Shown: positions 53,401-60,517 of the stretch, piece by piece
Numbering within the stretch: position 1 is the first letter of the stretch
Layout: each line of letters opens with the position of its first letter
Assembly (NCBI GenBank): GCA_016787705.1
Contig: JAEUTP010000020.1
Location: 101,507-165,506 of the forward strand
From: Bacteroidia bacterium
GTDB lineage: Bacteria > Bacteroidota > Bacteroidia > B-17B0 > Aurantibacillaceae
Direction of reading: 5' to 3'
Length of the DNA: 64,000 nucleotides
Position numbers and translations under genes: made by a program
The notes under the pieces: model-generated
Database searches by the model: none
Told to the model about the DNA's origin: nothing
Seen by the model: only the letters and a program-made list of their open reading frames with translations

Positions 53401-54951
53401 AGATGAATACGTAAATGTAGGATTTACCATTGGTGGCGGAATATTACCTGTAATTATAGTTGCCGGGTTGGCACCATTGTTCCAGGTGTAACTTTGAATA
53501 GGATATAAAGGTACGTGTGTAAAACTTGAATCCCTGAATTTAACCACCAAAGGCGCACATCCTTCTTTTTTATCTTTATTGAACCAGGCCGTTGGGCGCC
53601 TTATTGTATCATAAATGTACGAAACTGTAGCCGTACAACCATTAACGGAAGAAGCTAGAAGCATTACACTTGGAGTAAATGGCTGAAAAATTGTATAAGG
53701 ACTATTACTTCCGTGTACAAATGTAAAAGTAGGATTGGTAAGTGTACTTGTGGATGTATTCACTCCATTAAAAGTAGTCCATGTAAATGAAACCGCGTTT
53801 GATGATGATAAGTTAATATACGAAGCGGTAAATGTTGGGCTACAGGTATTTGATGGTGGTGTTAATGTAAAATTAGGTATTACCTGTTCTACATAAACAG
53901 TTTTTGTTTGTGATGCCGTGCACGGAAAAGATCCGGCTGTTATATTAATAGTATATATGCCCGGCGCAGTATAACCTGGAAATATGCTTGTAGTTATTGG
54001 ACCCGGACCTGTTGTAAGAATTGTTGGTGAAGGGGCTGCACCAAAATTCCAGAAAGTTGTTGGTTGATTGGTTTGAAATGAAAAACTAAAAGGTGTATTT
54101 AAGCAAACTGTTCCCGGAATGGTAGTTTGCAAAGTAGGTTGCGAAACTGTAACAGGTTTTACAACCGTTGCACTACAATTATTATTATCTGTTGCGGTAA
54201 GTGTTACGTTATAAGAACCCGGTGTATTGAATGTAACGTTACCCGGTGTTTGTTGTGTTGAGCTGGCAGGCGAGCCACCCTGAAACGTCCAGTTATAGGT
54301 TAAACCACCACCTAACGGAGAACCTGTTACACAATTGCTTCCGCTAAAAGCCGCAGTAAACGGTGCTGTGCATGACGATAAAGCTAAAGGATTAGAACTT
54401 ATAATTACTGTTGGTGGTGCTGAAACATTAACCGTACCTTTTACTACATTGGCACCACAACCATTCGCATCTGTTACCTGCAAAGTAATGCTGTAACTAC
54501 CCGGCAAAGTATAAGCATAAGTTGGATTACAACTTGTATTATTTTGACCGCCATCTCCAAACGACCATGAACAATTTGTAAACGAGGCCGGCCCTGTACT
54601 TGTATTTGTAAAACTTACAGTTTGTGGTGCACATTTAATTGCGGGCGGTACAAAATTAAAGTTGGCGGTTGGCGGTGGATGCAAGATAATTGTTTGCGAA
54701 AATGTACCAACATTGGTAACTACAGTTACAACCGTGGTACCGGGAACTGTAAATATATTAGAAGGGTTTTGTAAAACAGAAGATCCATTCCCGAAATTCC
54801 AGGTGTAAGATGTAGCGCCCACCGGAGCCGTAAAACTTATAGTAGCAGGCGCACAAGCAACTGTTTGACTGGAAGCTATCTGAGAATAGGAAGTGTAAAA
54901 TACACAAACAAAAAAAAGAAAAATGAAATGTTTTATTTTTTGAGTGCGCAT
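50440..54951 (-). CDS. Giant PKD-repeat adhesin with T9SS type B sorting domain
   Basis: 1,503 residues from ATG 54951; an in-frame ATG at 54984 overlaps the -7 element and is rejected. Signal peptide (about 1-24, ending YTSYSQ). Repeated PKD-like domains fill the protein, marked by W-N/S-F-G-D/N-G (NCSWSFGDGGQ, YSWNFGDASPT, FSWNFGDGGT) and F-x-x-P/G-x-Y/T-V/T-x-L-T-V-T. The tail is a type B sorting domain: VDVPTAFTPNGDGTND, FNRWGQLLFE, GWDGTFNG. It is exported by T9SS and held on the surface, where it would act as a SprB-like adhesin for attachment or gliding. It leads an operon with PorP/SprF and PorE-like genes. Confidence 0.9.
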   Translation of the reverse strand: MRTQKIKHFIFLFFVCVFYTSYSQIASSQTVACAPATISFTAPVGATSYTWNFGNGSSVLQNPSNIFTVPGTTVVTVVTNVGTFSQTIILHPPPTANFNFVPPAIKCAPQTVSFTNTSTGPASFTNCSWSFGDGGQNNTSCNPTYAYTLPGSYSITLQVTDANGCGANVVKGTVNVSAPPTVIISSNPLALSSCTAPFTAAFSGSNCVTGSPLGGGLTYNWTFQGGSPASSTQQTPGNVTFNTPGSYNVTLTATDNNNCSATVVKPVTVSQPTLQTTIPGTVCLNTPFSFSFQTNQPTTFWNFGAAPSPTILTTGPGPITTSIFPGYTAPGIYTINITAGSFPCTASQTKTVYVEQVIPNFTLTPPSNTCSPTFTASYINLSSSNAVSFTWTTFNGVNTSTSTLTNPTFTFVHGSNSPYTIFQPFTPSVMLLASSVNGCTATVSYIYDTIRRPTAWFNKDKKEGCAPLVVKFRDSSFTHVPLYPIQSYTWNNGANPATIITGNIPPPMVNPTFTYSSPGTYTPYLIIQTATGCIDTSFIDTVTVVNPPTFNSSISPTLACWNTPVTITITPTSTNPVQHWHVNSDNGFFSHCINNSTPSWNFTHVGTHTFSIDGYSHSCKNVAAGVQSVVVKGPISQGRYETNCTPGTRKVVKFYSYLQDAASATLNYGDGSPLANIVGIPGGNASSILTHTYAASGNYTATLSSVNPANPTCGTHTYTMLVTVRDIQANFNLPAVGCASVSQSFDASPSVDVKIGCRRGYVWYFDNLPPNDTTAAVVTHTFTTPGTHTVFLMVKDDNSCIDTTMHTMRISSAAPDFTFSANPICLSSGTVQMVNLTSQLPDPITNYSWNFGDASPTSTLTNPTHTYLGATVPSQSFTVTLTATNSQGCTDTKPLVIQVNNPSAALTPDDYFLCAPQTVTFTAPSGYTSYTFSYGSAPSASLATASNTTAYTYTTGGSFTATLNIVDAGGCKSSGVVVVNAHTTPTANFTFTNSNSTGGNNVCSGSPVTFINTSSSPYTLTPSWNLNTGSPVIPSNTVVATYTNTGIIPITLTVTTEQPFACPAVITKTISIFGVKADLNLDKYTVCLGGAINFNVKDTSTLYSWVWGFGDGDTMKLYAGSAPSTITHSYTNYPLPNGQTFVSLVYYSSQHACRFATTHTVQVVKIDGNFNRNNEISKKDSVHCIGSIDQFSNQTPNSGGYVFSWNFGDGGTANTQNPSYTYTNSGIYTVTLNITDPINNCKGLAIKNMTINALPNAQAYARDTCAGRPFALTSTVTANGPYTYTWSPSTGVNSINSASTIATASVNTTYTLDVTDVNGCKNSTTHSVNIVQMPQSFQWDTAIVIGQIALLNNYAGSNFSYTWSPPTDLSCTNCPNPTSSSTVNIIYTVTVADNMGCFMIQNTHTVEILPKSSVDVPTAFTPNGDGTNDVIYVDGWGIKKLNYFRVFNRWGQLLFESTDIKVGWDGTFNGIPQNMETYVYQVSAETYIDKDALLTTGTFKLIR

Positions 54952-54968
54952 TATTGGCCGAAATTTTA

Positions 54969-54976
54969 TAAATTTG
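54969..54976 (+). promoter_or_regulatory. -7 element of the M43-like gene
   Basis: TAAATTTG matches TAnnTTTG and lies 42 bases before the TTG start at 55019. No -33 TTG at good spacing. Confidence 0.4.
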
Positions 54977-54981
54977 GTATT

Positions 54982-54989
54982 CAAATATA
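54982..54989 (-). promoter_or_regulatory. -7 element of the adhesin operon
   Basis: TATATTTG on the minus strand. Its position fixes the adhesin start at ATG 54951, because ATG 54984 would lie inside it. Confidence 0.5.
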
Positions 54990-55018
54990 GTTAATTAAAC
55001 TTAAAATATCTCTGGCTC

Positions 55019-55933
55019 TTGAAAAAACTTCTTTTCATAATTTTAATTTTTAACGTTTTATTTTTTTCTGCTCAAAAGAATATAAGCAACAATAGCGACC
55101 TTGCTCTTCAAAATATGATCAATACGTTAAAGCACGATACCTGCATTAACAAAACATTTTCTATTGTATTTTATGTTGTATTAGATAGTGGGCAGCTCCC
55201 AGCGGTACAACCCGGTCCTGGTAACGCGACTCCAGCGGCACTAAACACAATGGTGGCCACTTTAAATACAACATTTAAAAAAATATGTGTACAATTCTTA
55301 AATTGCAGCACTGTTTATATTCCTCATCATCCTTTTAATAATTGGACACAAAATATTGTAGATCCCATCGTTACATCTAACTGGTATACAGATAAAACGA
55401 TAAATGTTTATTTTGTTGACCAGGTAAGTGGCCAACCTGCAAATGAAGTTGGTGGTTACGCCTACCCCCCCCCTCCTAATCTTACTACTAACGCAAAAGA
55501 TGTAATTGTATTAACAAAAGGATCATTAAATGCAACAAATATTGCAGGCACTTTAAATCATAATATCCTCCACCAATTTGGTCATTTTTTTGGTTTACCA
55601 AATACATTTGATGAGATTGGTTCTCCAATTACACCTGGTCCACCTCCCGGAGTTTTGAATTATGAATTTTTTAACCGTACAAATTGTTACTCGCAGGGCG
55701 ATGGATTTTGTGACACTGAAGCAGATTGCTGGCCATTAAATCCTCCACCATCACCCCTTACTTCACCATGTGGCTATTACCGTTACCCCGGCATGCAGGA
55801 TGGTAATGGAGATTTTTATGTTCCGCCTGTAGATAATATGATGTCGAACTGGGCCTGCCGTTGTCGTTTCTCGCAAGAGCAATACAATTACATGGCCTAT
55901 ATTATTTTAACAAGACGTTTGTACCTGCATTAA
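55019..55933 (+). CDS. M43 pappalysin-like secreted protein with altered active site
   Basis: 304 residues from a TTG start, with a signal peptide (about 1-18, FFSAQ). The fold pattern of M43 (pappalysin-type) metzincins is present: a cysteine-bearing NTTFKKICVQF region, TINVYFVDQVSG, GGYAYPPPP, VIVLTKGSL, then the zinc site region and the DNMMSNW Met-turn. The zinc motif HExxHxxGxxH reads H185-Q186-F-G-H189-F-F-G-L-P-N195. The catalytic Glu is replaced by Gln and the third zinc ligand His by Asn, so proteolysis is probably lost. There is no T9SS sorting tail, so it may stay periplasmic or be released otherwise. It is divergent from the adhesin operon. Confidence 0.78.
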   Translation: MKKLLFIILIFNVLFFSAQKNISNNSDLALQNMINTLKHDTCINKTFSIVFYVVLDSGQLPAVQPGPGNATPAALNTMVATLNTTFKKICVQFLNCSTVYIPHHPFNNWTQNIVDPIVTSNWYTDKTINVYFVDQVSGQPANEVGGYAYPPPPNLTTNAKDVIVLTKGSLNATNIAGTLNHNILHQFGHFFGLPNTFDEIGSPITPGPPPGVLNYEFFNRTNCYSQGDGFCDTEADCWPLNPPPSPLTSPCGYYRYPGMQDGNGDFYVPPVDNMMSNWACRCRFSQEQYNYMAYIILTRRLYLH

Positions 55934-56010
55934 TTTTTAATTTGTTTTATTGAATATTTGTTAATTGAATATTTAAAAGAATATTTACTTTTATTACCTA
56001 AACTTATTTT

Positions 56011-56658
56011 ATGTCACACTTAGTTGCCCCTTCTGTTTTGTCTGCAAATTTTGCTAACCTGCAAGCCGATATTGAAATGATAAATAACAGCAACGCGGAT
56101 TGGTTTCATGTAGATGTGATGGATGGCGTTTTTGTTCCGAATATTTCTTTTGGATTTCCTGTAATTAAAGCTATTCAAAAAATTGCAAAAAAACCTTTGG
56201 ATGTGCATTTAATGATCGTTAACCCCGATCAGTATGTACAAGCGTTTAAAGATGTTGGTGCTGAAGTTTTAACTGTGCATCTTGAAGCCTGCACACATTT
56301 ACACAGAAGCATTCAAAATATTAAGAATTCAGGGATGAAAGCCGGTGTAGCCATCAATCCCCACACATCTATAAATTTATTGGAAGATACTATTGCAGAT
56401 ATCGATCTTATTTGTTTAATGAGTGTTAACCCCGGTTTTGGCGGGCAAAAATTTATTGAGAATACTTACGAAAAAGTAAAAAAATTAAAAGCGCTTATTC
56501 AACAAAAAAACTCAAAAGCATTAATAGAAATTGATGGTGGCGTGGATCTGAACAACTATAAAAAATTAGTTGATTGCGGTGCTGACGTTCTAGTTGCGGG
56601 AAATACCGTTTTTTCTTCTAAAGATCCGGTTGAAACAATAAAACTGCTCAAAAAATAG
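56011..56658 (+). CDS. rpe: Ribulose-phosphate 3-epimerase
   Basis: 215 residues, TIM barrel. Motifs: APSVLSANFANLQADI, the metal-binding HVDVMDGVFVPNISFG, DVHLMIVNP, LMSVNPGFGGQKFI (phosphate loop and active site) and IEIDGGVDLNN with the second catalytic Asp, then VAGNTVFSSKDP. The enzyme interconverts ribulose 5-phosphate and xylulose 5-phosphate in the pentose phosphate pathway. All active-site residues are present. It ends at a strong terminator; its upstream gap is AT-rich with no clear -7 element. Confidence 0.96.
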   Translation: MSHLVAPSVLSANFANLQADIEMINNSNADWFHVDVMDGVFVPNISFGFPVIKAIQKIAKKPLDVHLMIVNPDQYVQAFKDVGAEVLTVHLEACTHLHRSIQNIKNSGMKAGVAINPHTSINLLEDTIADIDLICLMSVNPGFGGQKFIENTYEKVKKLKALIQQKNSKALIEIDGGVDLNNYKKLVDCGADVLVAGNTVFSSKDPVETIKLLKK

Positions 56659-56690
56659 TTACTTTCTAATTTTACGTTTTAACATTTATA

Positions 56691-56718
56691 AAAAAAGCCT
56701 CTAAATAGAGGCTTTTTT
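56691..56718. terminator. Intrinsic terminator after rpe
   Basis: AAAAAAGCCTCT (56691-56702) pairs perfectly with AGAGGCTTTTTT (56707-56718) around AAAT, followed by further T. Confidence 0.92.
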
Positions 56719-56743
56719 TATAACATCCTTTATCAACGTTTCG

Positions 56744-56785
56744 TATCGAAATCGGGAGTTGAACCCAAGACCTCAGAGTTATGAA
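56744..56785 (-). other. 3' fragment of a CAT-anticodon tRNA (tRNA-Met/Ile type), possible att scar
   Basis: Read on the minus strand the sequence gives an anticodon loop TTCATAA, the 3' anticodon strand CTCTG, variable AGGTC, a T-arm with a 5-bp stem (TTGGG/CCCGA) and loop TTCAACT, then a seven-base acceptor strand TTTCGAT and an A at position 73. The matching 5' half, with D-arm and 5' anticodon strand, is absent upstream. A fragment that starts exactly in the anticodon loop is what integration of an element into a tRNA gene and its later loss would leave. Confidence 0.55.
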
Positions 56786-56880
56786 ATACAGCAATATTAC
56801 ATAAAAGTGAATGATATCATACCTTTCGAAAGCAGCAAACAAAATTAAAAAAACGAATAAAGCTGACTCCACTTATAACA

Positions 56881-57018
56881 TTAAAATGATTTTGTTTTAA
56901 GAAAAAATCCACTGGTATTTCCAAACGAAAACATATAACTCGAATTACAGGTAAATTTTTGTGAATTTGCACTTTTAATTAGCGCCAATAGAGCTAGAGT
57001 AAATAAATACTTTTTCAT
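56881..57018 (-). pseudogene. Truncated ORF with intact signal peptide (45 codons)
   Basis: ATG 57018 to TAA 56881 encodes MKKYLFTLALLALIKSANSQ, a clear signal peptide, then 25 residues with one Cys (KFTCNSSYMFSFGNTSG). It looks like the 5' end of a secreted-protein gene whose remainder is lost. It lies in the accessory gap between the tRNA fragment and the YCF48-like gene. A genuine short secreted peptide is possible but less likely. Confidence 0.45.
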
Positions 57019-57065
57019 TTTGTTAGTTTTATATACCTAATCTTTATGAGTTTTGATCTTGTTCT

Positions 57066-58274
57066 TTACTCCTTAATAAATTTTACCAGCTTCCCGTCAA
57101 TCTTAACAAAGTAAACACCCTGTTGCAAATTGCTAACGTTTAGTATTTCGTTTGTTATGTTTTGTTTAATTACTACTTGTCCTAAAGTATTTACAACTTC
57201 TACTAATTTGTTATCACCAATATTTTTTAGTGTAATACTATTTTGAGCTGGATTTGGGTAGATGTTAATTAATTTAGTTGAACTTTCATTACCGTTTAAA
57301 AGAGTTGGAGTAAGACTTGAAGTATAAGCTAATATTGTACCTCCCGAACCCACAATCCATGCAGCAGATGAGTTAATGTATTTTAAATCGTTTACACCAA
57401 AAGTAGCAGGCAGCGTTTCCTGCGTCCAGCTTATACCTCCGTTATTTGTTTTGTGAATATTTCCTGAGTTTATGTTGCTGATCATAACATTGTTATTATC
57501 AAAAGCGTCAATATTATTATAGCCGCCGCCTGTTAATCCACTTGTGCTTGTATTCCAGGTTTGAAATATATTTGATCTATATACAACGCTGTTTCCATTT
57601 GTTCTGTTGGTAACGTAAGCATTAGAAAAATCAAATGCCTTTAATTCACCCAAATTACTGTTAGTAGATGTAATGGCAGCTGAAACAGACCAAGTTGAGC
57701 CCGAATTTGCTGAGTAATAAACTTTACTGTCTGCAGCTATCATTACAGAATTAGTTCCAATGGACTGAATACCCGTTATTGCAGAAACTGAAGTTGTAAA
57801 TGGCACATTATTCCAGGTAGCACCTCCATCATTAGTTCTTGCAACCAATACAGAAAAATTTGCTACACCCGTTATGAACCCGTTATTTGCATCGGCAAAA
57901 TGCATTTTATCCCATGTTCCTCCGGGCGTTAGACTGCTGGTATTGCAGGGCGACCAGGTTAAACCAGCATCTGTAGTTTTTAATACAACTCCAAAGTCGG
58001 CAAGTAGCCAACCGGTTGTTGCGTTTGTAAAGCAAACATCTTTAAAATTTAATGGCGTACCAATGGTTGCTGTTGTAACGGTTGACCAATTAGTGCCTCC
58101 ATTCGTAGTTTTTAATACCGTGTTATTTGCACCGCAGGCAAAGCCATTGGTTGTGTTTACAAAAGAAACACCTTGAAGATTAGAGACAACACCACTTGTT
58201 TGTTGTACCCATGTTTGTGCAATTAAGCTAATTGTGCTTATAGTTGTAATAATTGTAAAAAATAATTTTTTCAT
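57066..58274 (-). CDS. YCF48-like beta-propeller protein with T9SS type A sorting domain
   Basis: 402 residues. Signal peptide (about 1-19), then about six repeats of the BNR/YCF48 kind: TWVQQTSGVVSNLQGVSFVN, NGFACGANNTVLKTTNGGTNW, GWLLADFGVVLKTTDAGLTW, ARTNDGGATW, and NSGNIHKTNNGGISW. The G-x-x-x-x-K/R-T-x-D/N-G/A-G-x-x-W motif marks each blade. The tail is a type A sorting domain (INIYPNPAQNSITLKN, VEVVNTLGQVVIKQN, LQQGVYFVKI). It is exported by T9SS; the propeller probably binds a partner on the surface. Two perfect and one weak LytTR boxes lie upstream in the same orientation, so control by the regulator at 60518 is predicted. Confidence 0.85.
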   Translation of the reverse strand: MKKLFFTIITTISTISLIAQTWVQQTSGVVSNLQGVSFVNTTNGFACGANNTVLKTTNGGTNWSTVTTATIGTPLNFKDVCFTNATTGWLLADFGVVLKTTDAGLTWSPCNTSSLTPGGTWDKMHFADANNGFITGVANFSVLVARTNDGGATWNNVPFTTSVSAITGIQSIGTNSVMIAADSKVYYSANSGSTWSVSAAITSTNSNLGELKAFDFSNAYVTNRTNGNSVVYRSNIFQTWNTSTSGLTGGGYNNIDAFDNNNVMISNINSGNIHKTNNGGISWTQETLPATFGVNDLKYINSSAAWIVGSGGTILAYTSSLTPTLLNGNESSTKLINIYPNPAQNSITLKNIGDNKLVEVVNTLGQVVIKQNITNEILNVSNLQQGVYFVKIDGKLVKFIKE

Positions 58275-58340
58275 GTTATTTGTTTTTTAGTTGATTAATG
58301 CTGTAAAATTAAAGGTTAGATATACTTTGTAATTTGCGAC

Positions 58341-58394
58341 TACATGAATCGTAGTTTTTAATTCATAAACTGTAAGGTTAATTTCATAAACTGT
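58341..58394 (-). promoter_or_regulatory. Tandem LytTR boxes upstream of the YCF48-like gene
   Basis: On the minus strand ACAGTTTATGAA occurs at 58394-58383 and again at 58373-58362, exactly 21 bp apart. A weaker copy (8 of 12 bases) is at 58352-58341, again 21 bp further. The nine-base core ACAGTTTAT fits the LytTR consensus [TA][AC][CA]GTTN[AG][TG], and the 9+12 spacing is that of AgrA-type operators. This region is the main content of the 344-base gap 58275-58618; the rest holds a terminator and nothing else I can name. Confidence 0.7.
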
Positions 58395-58535
58395 TTTAGG
58401 GAATTGGAGTATTGCCAGTGGTATTGTAAGTTAATTTTGCTTTTTTTCTGGCATAGCAATCCAAACAGGATATCAGTTTTTATTAAAATAAAACCTGTAA
58501 GCGATGCCAACGAGGTTCTAGCTGATTAAAATTTT

Positions 58536-58566
58536 AAACCTTTGAGTTTAATAACTCAAAGGTTTT
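58536..58566 (-). terminator. Intrinsic terminator after the lipocalin-like gene
   Basis: AAACCTTTGAGTT (58536-58548) pairs perfectly with AACTCAAAGGTTT (58553-58565) around TAAT. It ends the 60348-58619 operon and separates it from the LytTR boxes. The T-run on the minus strand is short, so strength is moderate. Confidence 0.7.
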
Positions 58567-58618
58567 GGTTAAGCCATATTAATCAATGTAAAAAAACAAA
58601 GTAGCTTAACCATTATTT

Positions 58619-59131
58619 TTATTTTACAAAAACGTAATACACTGAATTAAGAGGCGATACATTTATTAATAGCATTTGCCCTTCTTCAAACTTTAAATCA
58701 TACTCGCCAGGCTGATTATTAATTTCCATATTTATTTTATCGCCATTGAGCTGATACTTACCTGTACCTGTGCCACCGGGGCTACTTTCTGACTTGGGTA
58801 AAGAAATAGAAATTGTGCCATCTTTTTTAAAAACCCATGTGCTTCCTTTGTATGCGGCATTGTATTGCTCTTCTTGAGCAGTAATTTGGTTTTTTAAAGC
58901 TTCGTTTTCCGTTGTTACAACTACACCATCTACTTTCCAGGTGCCCTCCATTGCTTTAGTATCTTTACTTGCAGGACTTGTGCCTATACTTTTTGTAGCA
59001 CTTTGAGTAGTTTTTGCAGCTTGTTTATTAGCAACATCTTTTGCTTTAACATTAAGCATGCCACCAATATTTTGTGCATTACTAACTATAGCGGTGCCTA
59101 AAATTAAGGCTATTAAAATTGTTTTTTTCAT
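58619..59131 (-). CDS. Small exported lipocalin-like protein
   Basis: 170 residues. Signal peptide MKKTILIALILGTAIVSNAQ, then a Lys/Ala/Thr-rich linker, then a lipocalin-like core: AMEGTWKVDGVVV, STWVFKKDGTISISL, GTGKYQLNGDKINMEI, QMLLINVSPLNSVYYVFVK. The G-x-W near the start and short antiparallel strands fit the Bacteroidota lipocalin-like families. It begins 17 bases after the stop of the gene at 59149 and should be cotranscribed. A role in binding a hydrophobic or metal ligand in the periplasm is conceivable but not shown. Confidence 0.65.
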   Translation of the reverse strand: MKKTILIALILGTAIVSNAQNIGGMLNVKAKDVANKQAAKTTQSATKSIGTSPASKDTKAMEGTWKVDGVVVTTENEALKNQITAQEEQYNAAYKGSTWVFKKDGTISISLPKSESSPGGTGTGKYQLNGDKINMEINNQPGEYDLKFEEGQMLLINVSPLNSVYYVFVK

Positions 59132-59148
59132 TAATTTTATTTGAAAGG

Positions 59149-60348
59149 TTATTGTTGTTTTGTTTTTTCACAGCCAATTGGTGTTAAATCTCCGTTTGAG
59201 TCTCCATAAATAGGTTTTCCTGTAAATTTCTCATCAGTAGATCCAGTAGTAAAAATATTATCTTGTTTCATTATCATGGTTTCTATAGCGCACTCGCCTG
59301 ATGGTGTTTTCATAATAACAGTTGTATTCAAGTAACGCGCAGTTAAAGTATTTAATTGATTTACGCCAAGTAATTTATATTCATTTCTCCATTCTCCTGT
59401 TGGGTAAACGGCGGTAATAGTTTCTTTCCAGCCAAATGATTTTGCACGGCCTTGTGCGGCTTTTAATAAAATGGCAGCTGTTGGCTCGTCTTTAAATCCT
59501 GTAACTTTTTCAGGCATAGTTGCATTTGCCGCATAACCGGCAAGGCGTAATGAACAATTTAAATCGCTTTGTTTCATTAACTCTTTTATTATAGCCTCGT
59601 TAGTCCACTTGGAGACATTTTTACCTTGTTTATAAACTAAATTAAAGTGATGATATTTCGCGTAATTTTCATCATACTGTCTAAACTCCGACCCTCCCGC
59701 ACAAGTAGTAACGCCATTTTTAGGACTAACAAATGGGTGCATAACAAATACACCTGGTTCCAACATAGATAAATTACTTTTAATGCTTACACCATGCTTA
59801 GCCGGCTTTTCATTATAATCAATTGAGTCTGTAAAAATAGCGTCAACTTGATAATCAGACATTGATGTAAAACCTAAATTATGTATTATGCCTTTTTCCA
59901 AAAGTTTTAAGTCGGCTTTTGTTTGGTCTTGTTCATTAACAGGATAAATTGCAAACCCCTTTATGATATTACCCATGCCAGTATGAGTAAATACAATTTT
60001 TTTATAATCAGCACTTGCCTGCACTGCAAATTTTTGAATTGTTTTTTCAATGCCTCTGCTTAAATCAGAGGATAAACCAATAGCTTTTTGAGAAATGTAA
60101 ATTCCACTAATATCCAATTTATCTTTAGTAAAAGTCGTTCCATCTAGTTTTGTATCGGCCAAATCTTTTTGCCCATCTTTTTCAGCAGGCAAAGCAAATC
60201 CATTCCAGTCTTTTTCACCGCCACCAAAACCAGCAGTGCCTGCCTGGCCAACTTTATCTTTTAATTTACCAAGCAAACCCTGCGCTTGTGCGTTTTCAAT
60301 TAATGCCGTTGCGGCAATTAATAATGCCGCGGTAATTGTTTTTTTCAT
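59149..60348 (-). CDS. Unknown secreted protein, LytTR-linked
   Basis: 399 residues with signal peptide (about 1-22, ENAQAQ). The start is Gly-rich (LLGKLKDKVGQAGTAGFGGG). The body has no motif I recognise; landmarks are GIYISQKAIGLSSDLSRGIEK, IVFTHTGMGNIIKGFAIYP, GVTTCAGGSEFRQYDENYAKYHHFN and WRNEYKLLGVNQLNTL. It contains four to five cysteines and no sorting tail. It is divergent from the LytTR regulator and heads a two-gene operon with a lipocalin-like gene. A LytTR box lies in the shared promoter region in its orientation. It is a good candidate for the main output of the system. Confidence 0.7.
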   Translation of the reverse strand: MKKTITAALLIAATALIENAQAQGLLGKLKDKVGQAGTAGFGGGEKDWNGFALPAEKDGQKDLADTKLDGTTFTKDKLDISGIYISQKAIGLSSDLSRGIEKTIQKFAVQASADYKKIVFTHTGMGNIIKGFAIYPVNEQDQTKADLKLLEKGIIHNLGFTSMSDYQVDAIFTDSIDYNEKPAKHGVSIKSNLSMLEPGVFVMHPFVSPKNGVTTCAGGSEFRQYDENYAKYHHFNLVYKQGKNVSKWTNEAIIKELMKQSDLNCSLRLAGYAANATMPEKVTGFKDEPTAAILLKAAQGRAKSFGWKETITAVYPTGEWRNEYKLLGVNQLNTLTARYLNTTVIMKTPSGECAIETMIMKQDNIFTTGSTDEKFTGKPIYGDSNGDLTPIGCEKTKQQ

Positions 60349-60434
60349 TTTTTTCGTTTTTTATTGATTAACAGTGCAAAGGTGAAGTATTAAAAAGCTG
60401 GATTTTTTATCGCTATATAAAATGACTTATAATT

Positions 60435-60467
60435 AATACCAAATGTTACAATTACTTCATAAACTGT
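60435..60467 (-). promoter_or_regulatory. LytTR box between the secreted-protein operon and the LytTR regulator
   Basis: ACAGTTTATGAA on the minus strand at 60467-60456 is identical to the boxes at 58362 and 58383. A degenerate second copy in 21-bp phase (60446-60435, core ACATTTGGT) follows. It could serve the minus operon, the regulator itself, or both. Confidence 0.6.
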
Positions 60468-60490
60468 AACAAAGCATTTATTATTTTTAC

Positions 60491-60498
60491 TACTTTTA
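60491..60498 (+). promoter_or_regulatory. Possible -7 element of the LytTR regulator gene
   Basis: TACTTTTA differs from TAnnTTTG at the last base. The conserved LytTR box lies 23 bases upstream, over the -33 region, as would suit an activated promoter. Confidence 0.35.
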
Positions 60499-60517
60499 AA
60501 ATTCAACACTAAACAAA

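Noticed and set aside
56744..56830. A complete tRNA gene
   Set aside because: No D-arm, no 5' anticodon strand pairing with CTCTG, and no acceptor 5' strand at the right distance; only the 3' half is tRNA-like.
56672..56872. 66-codon minus-strand ORF across the tRNA fragment
   Set aside because: It overlaps a terminator and the tRNA-derived sequence, has no recognisable protein pattern and shows no signal.
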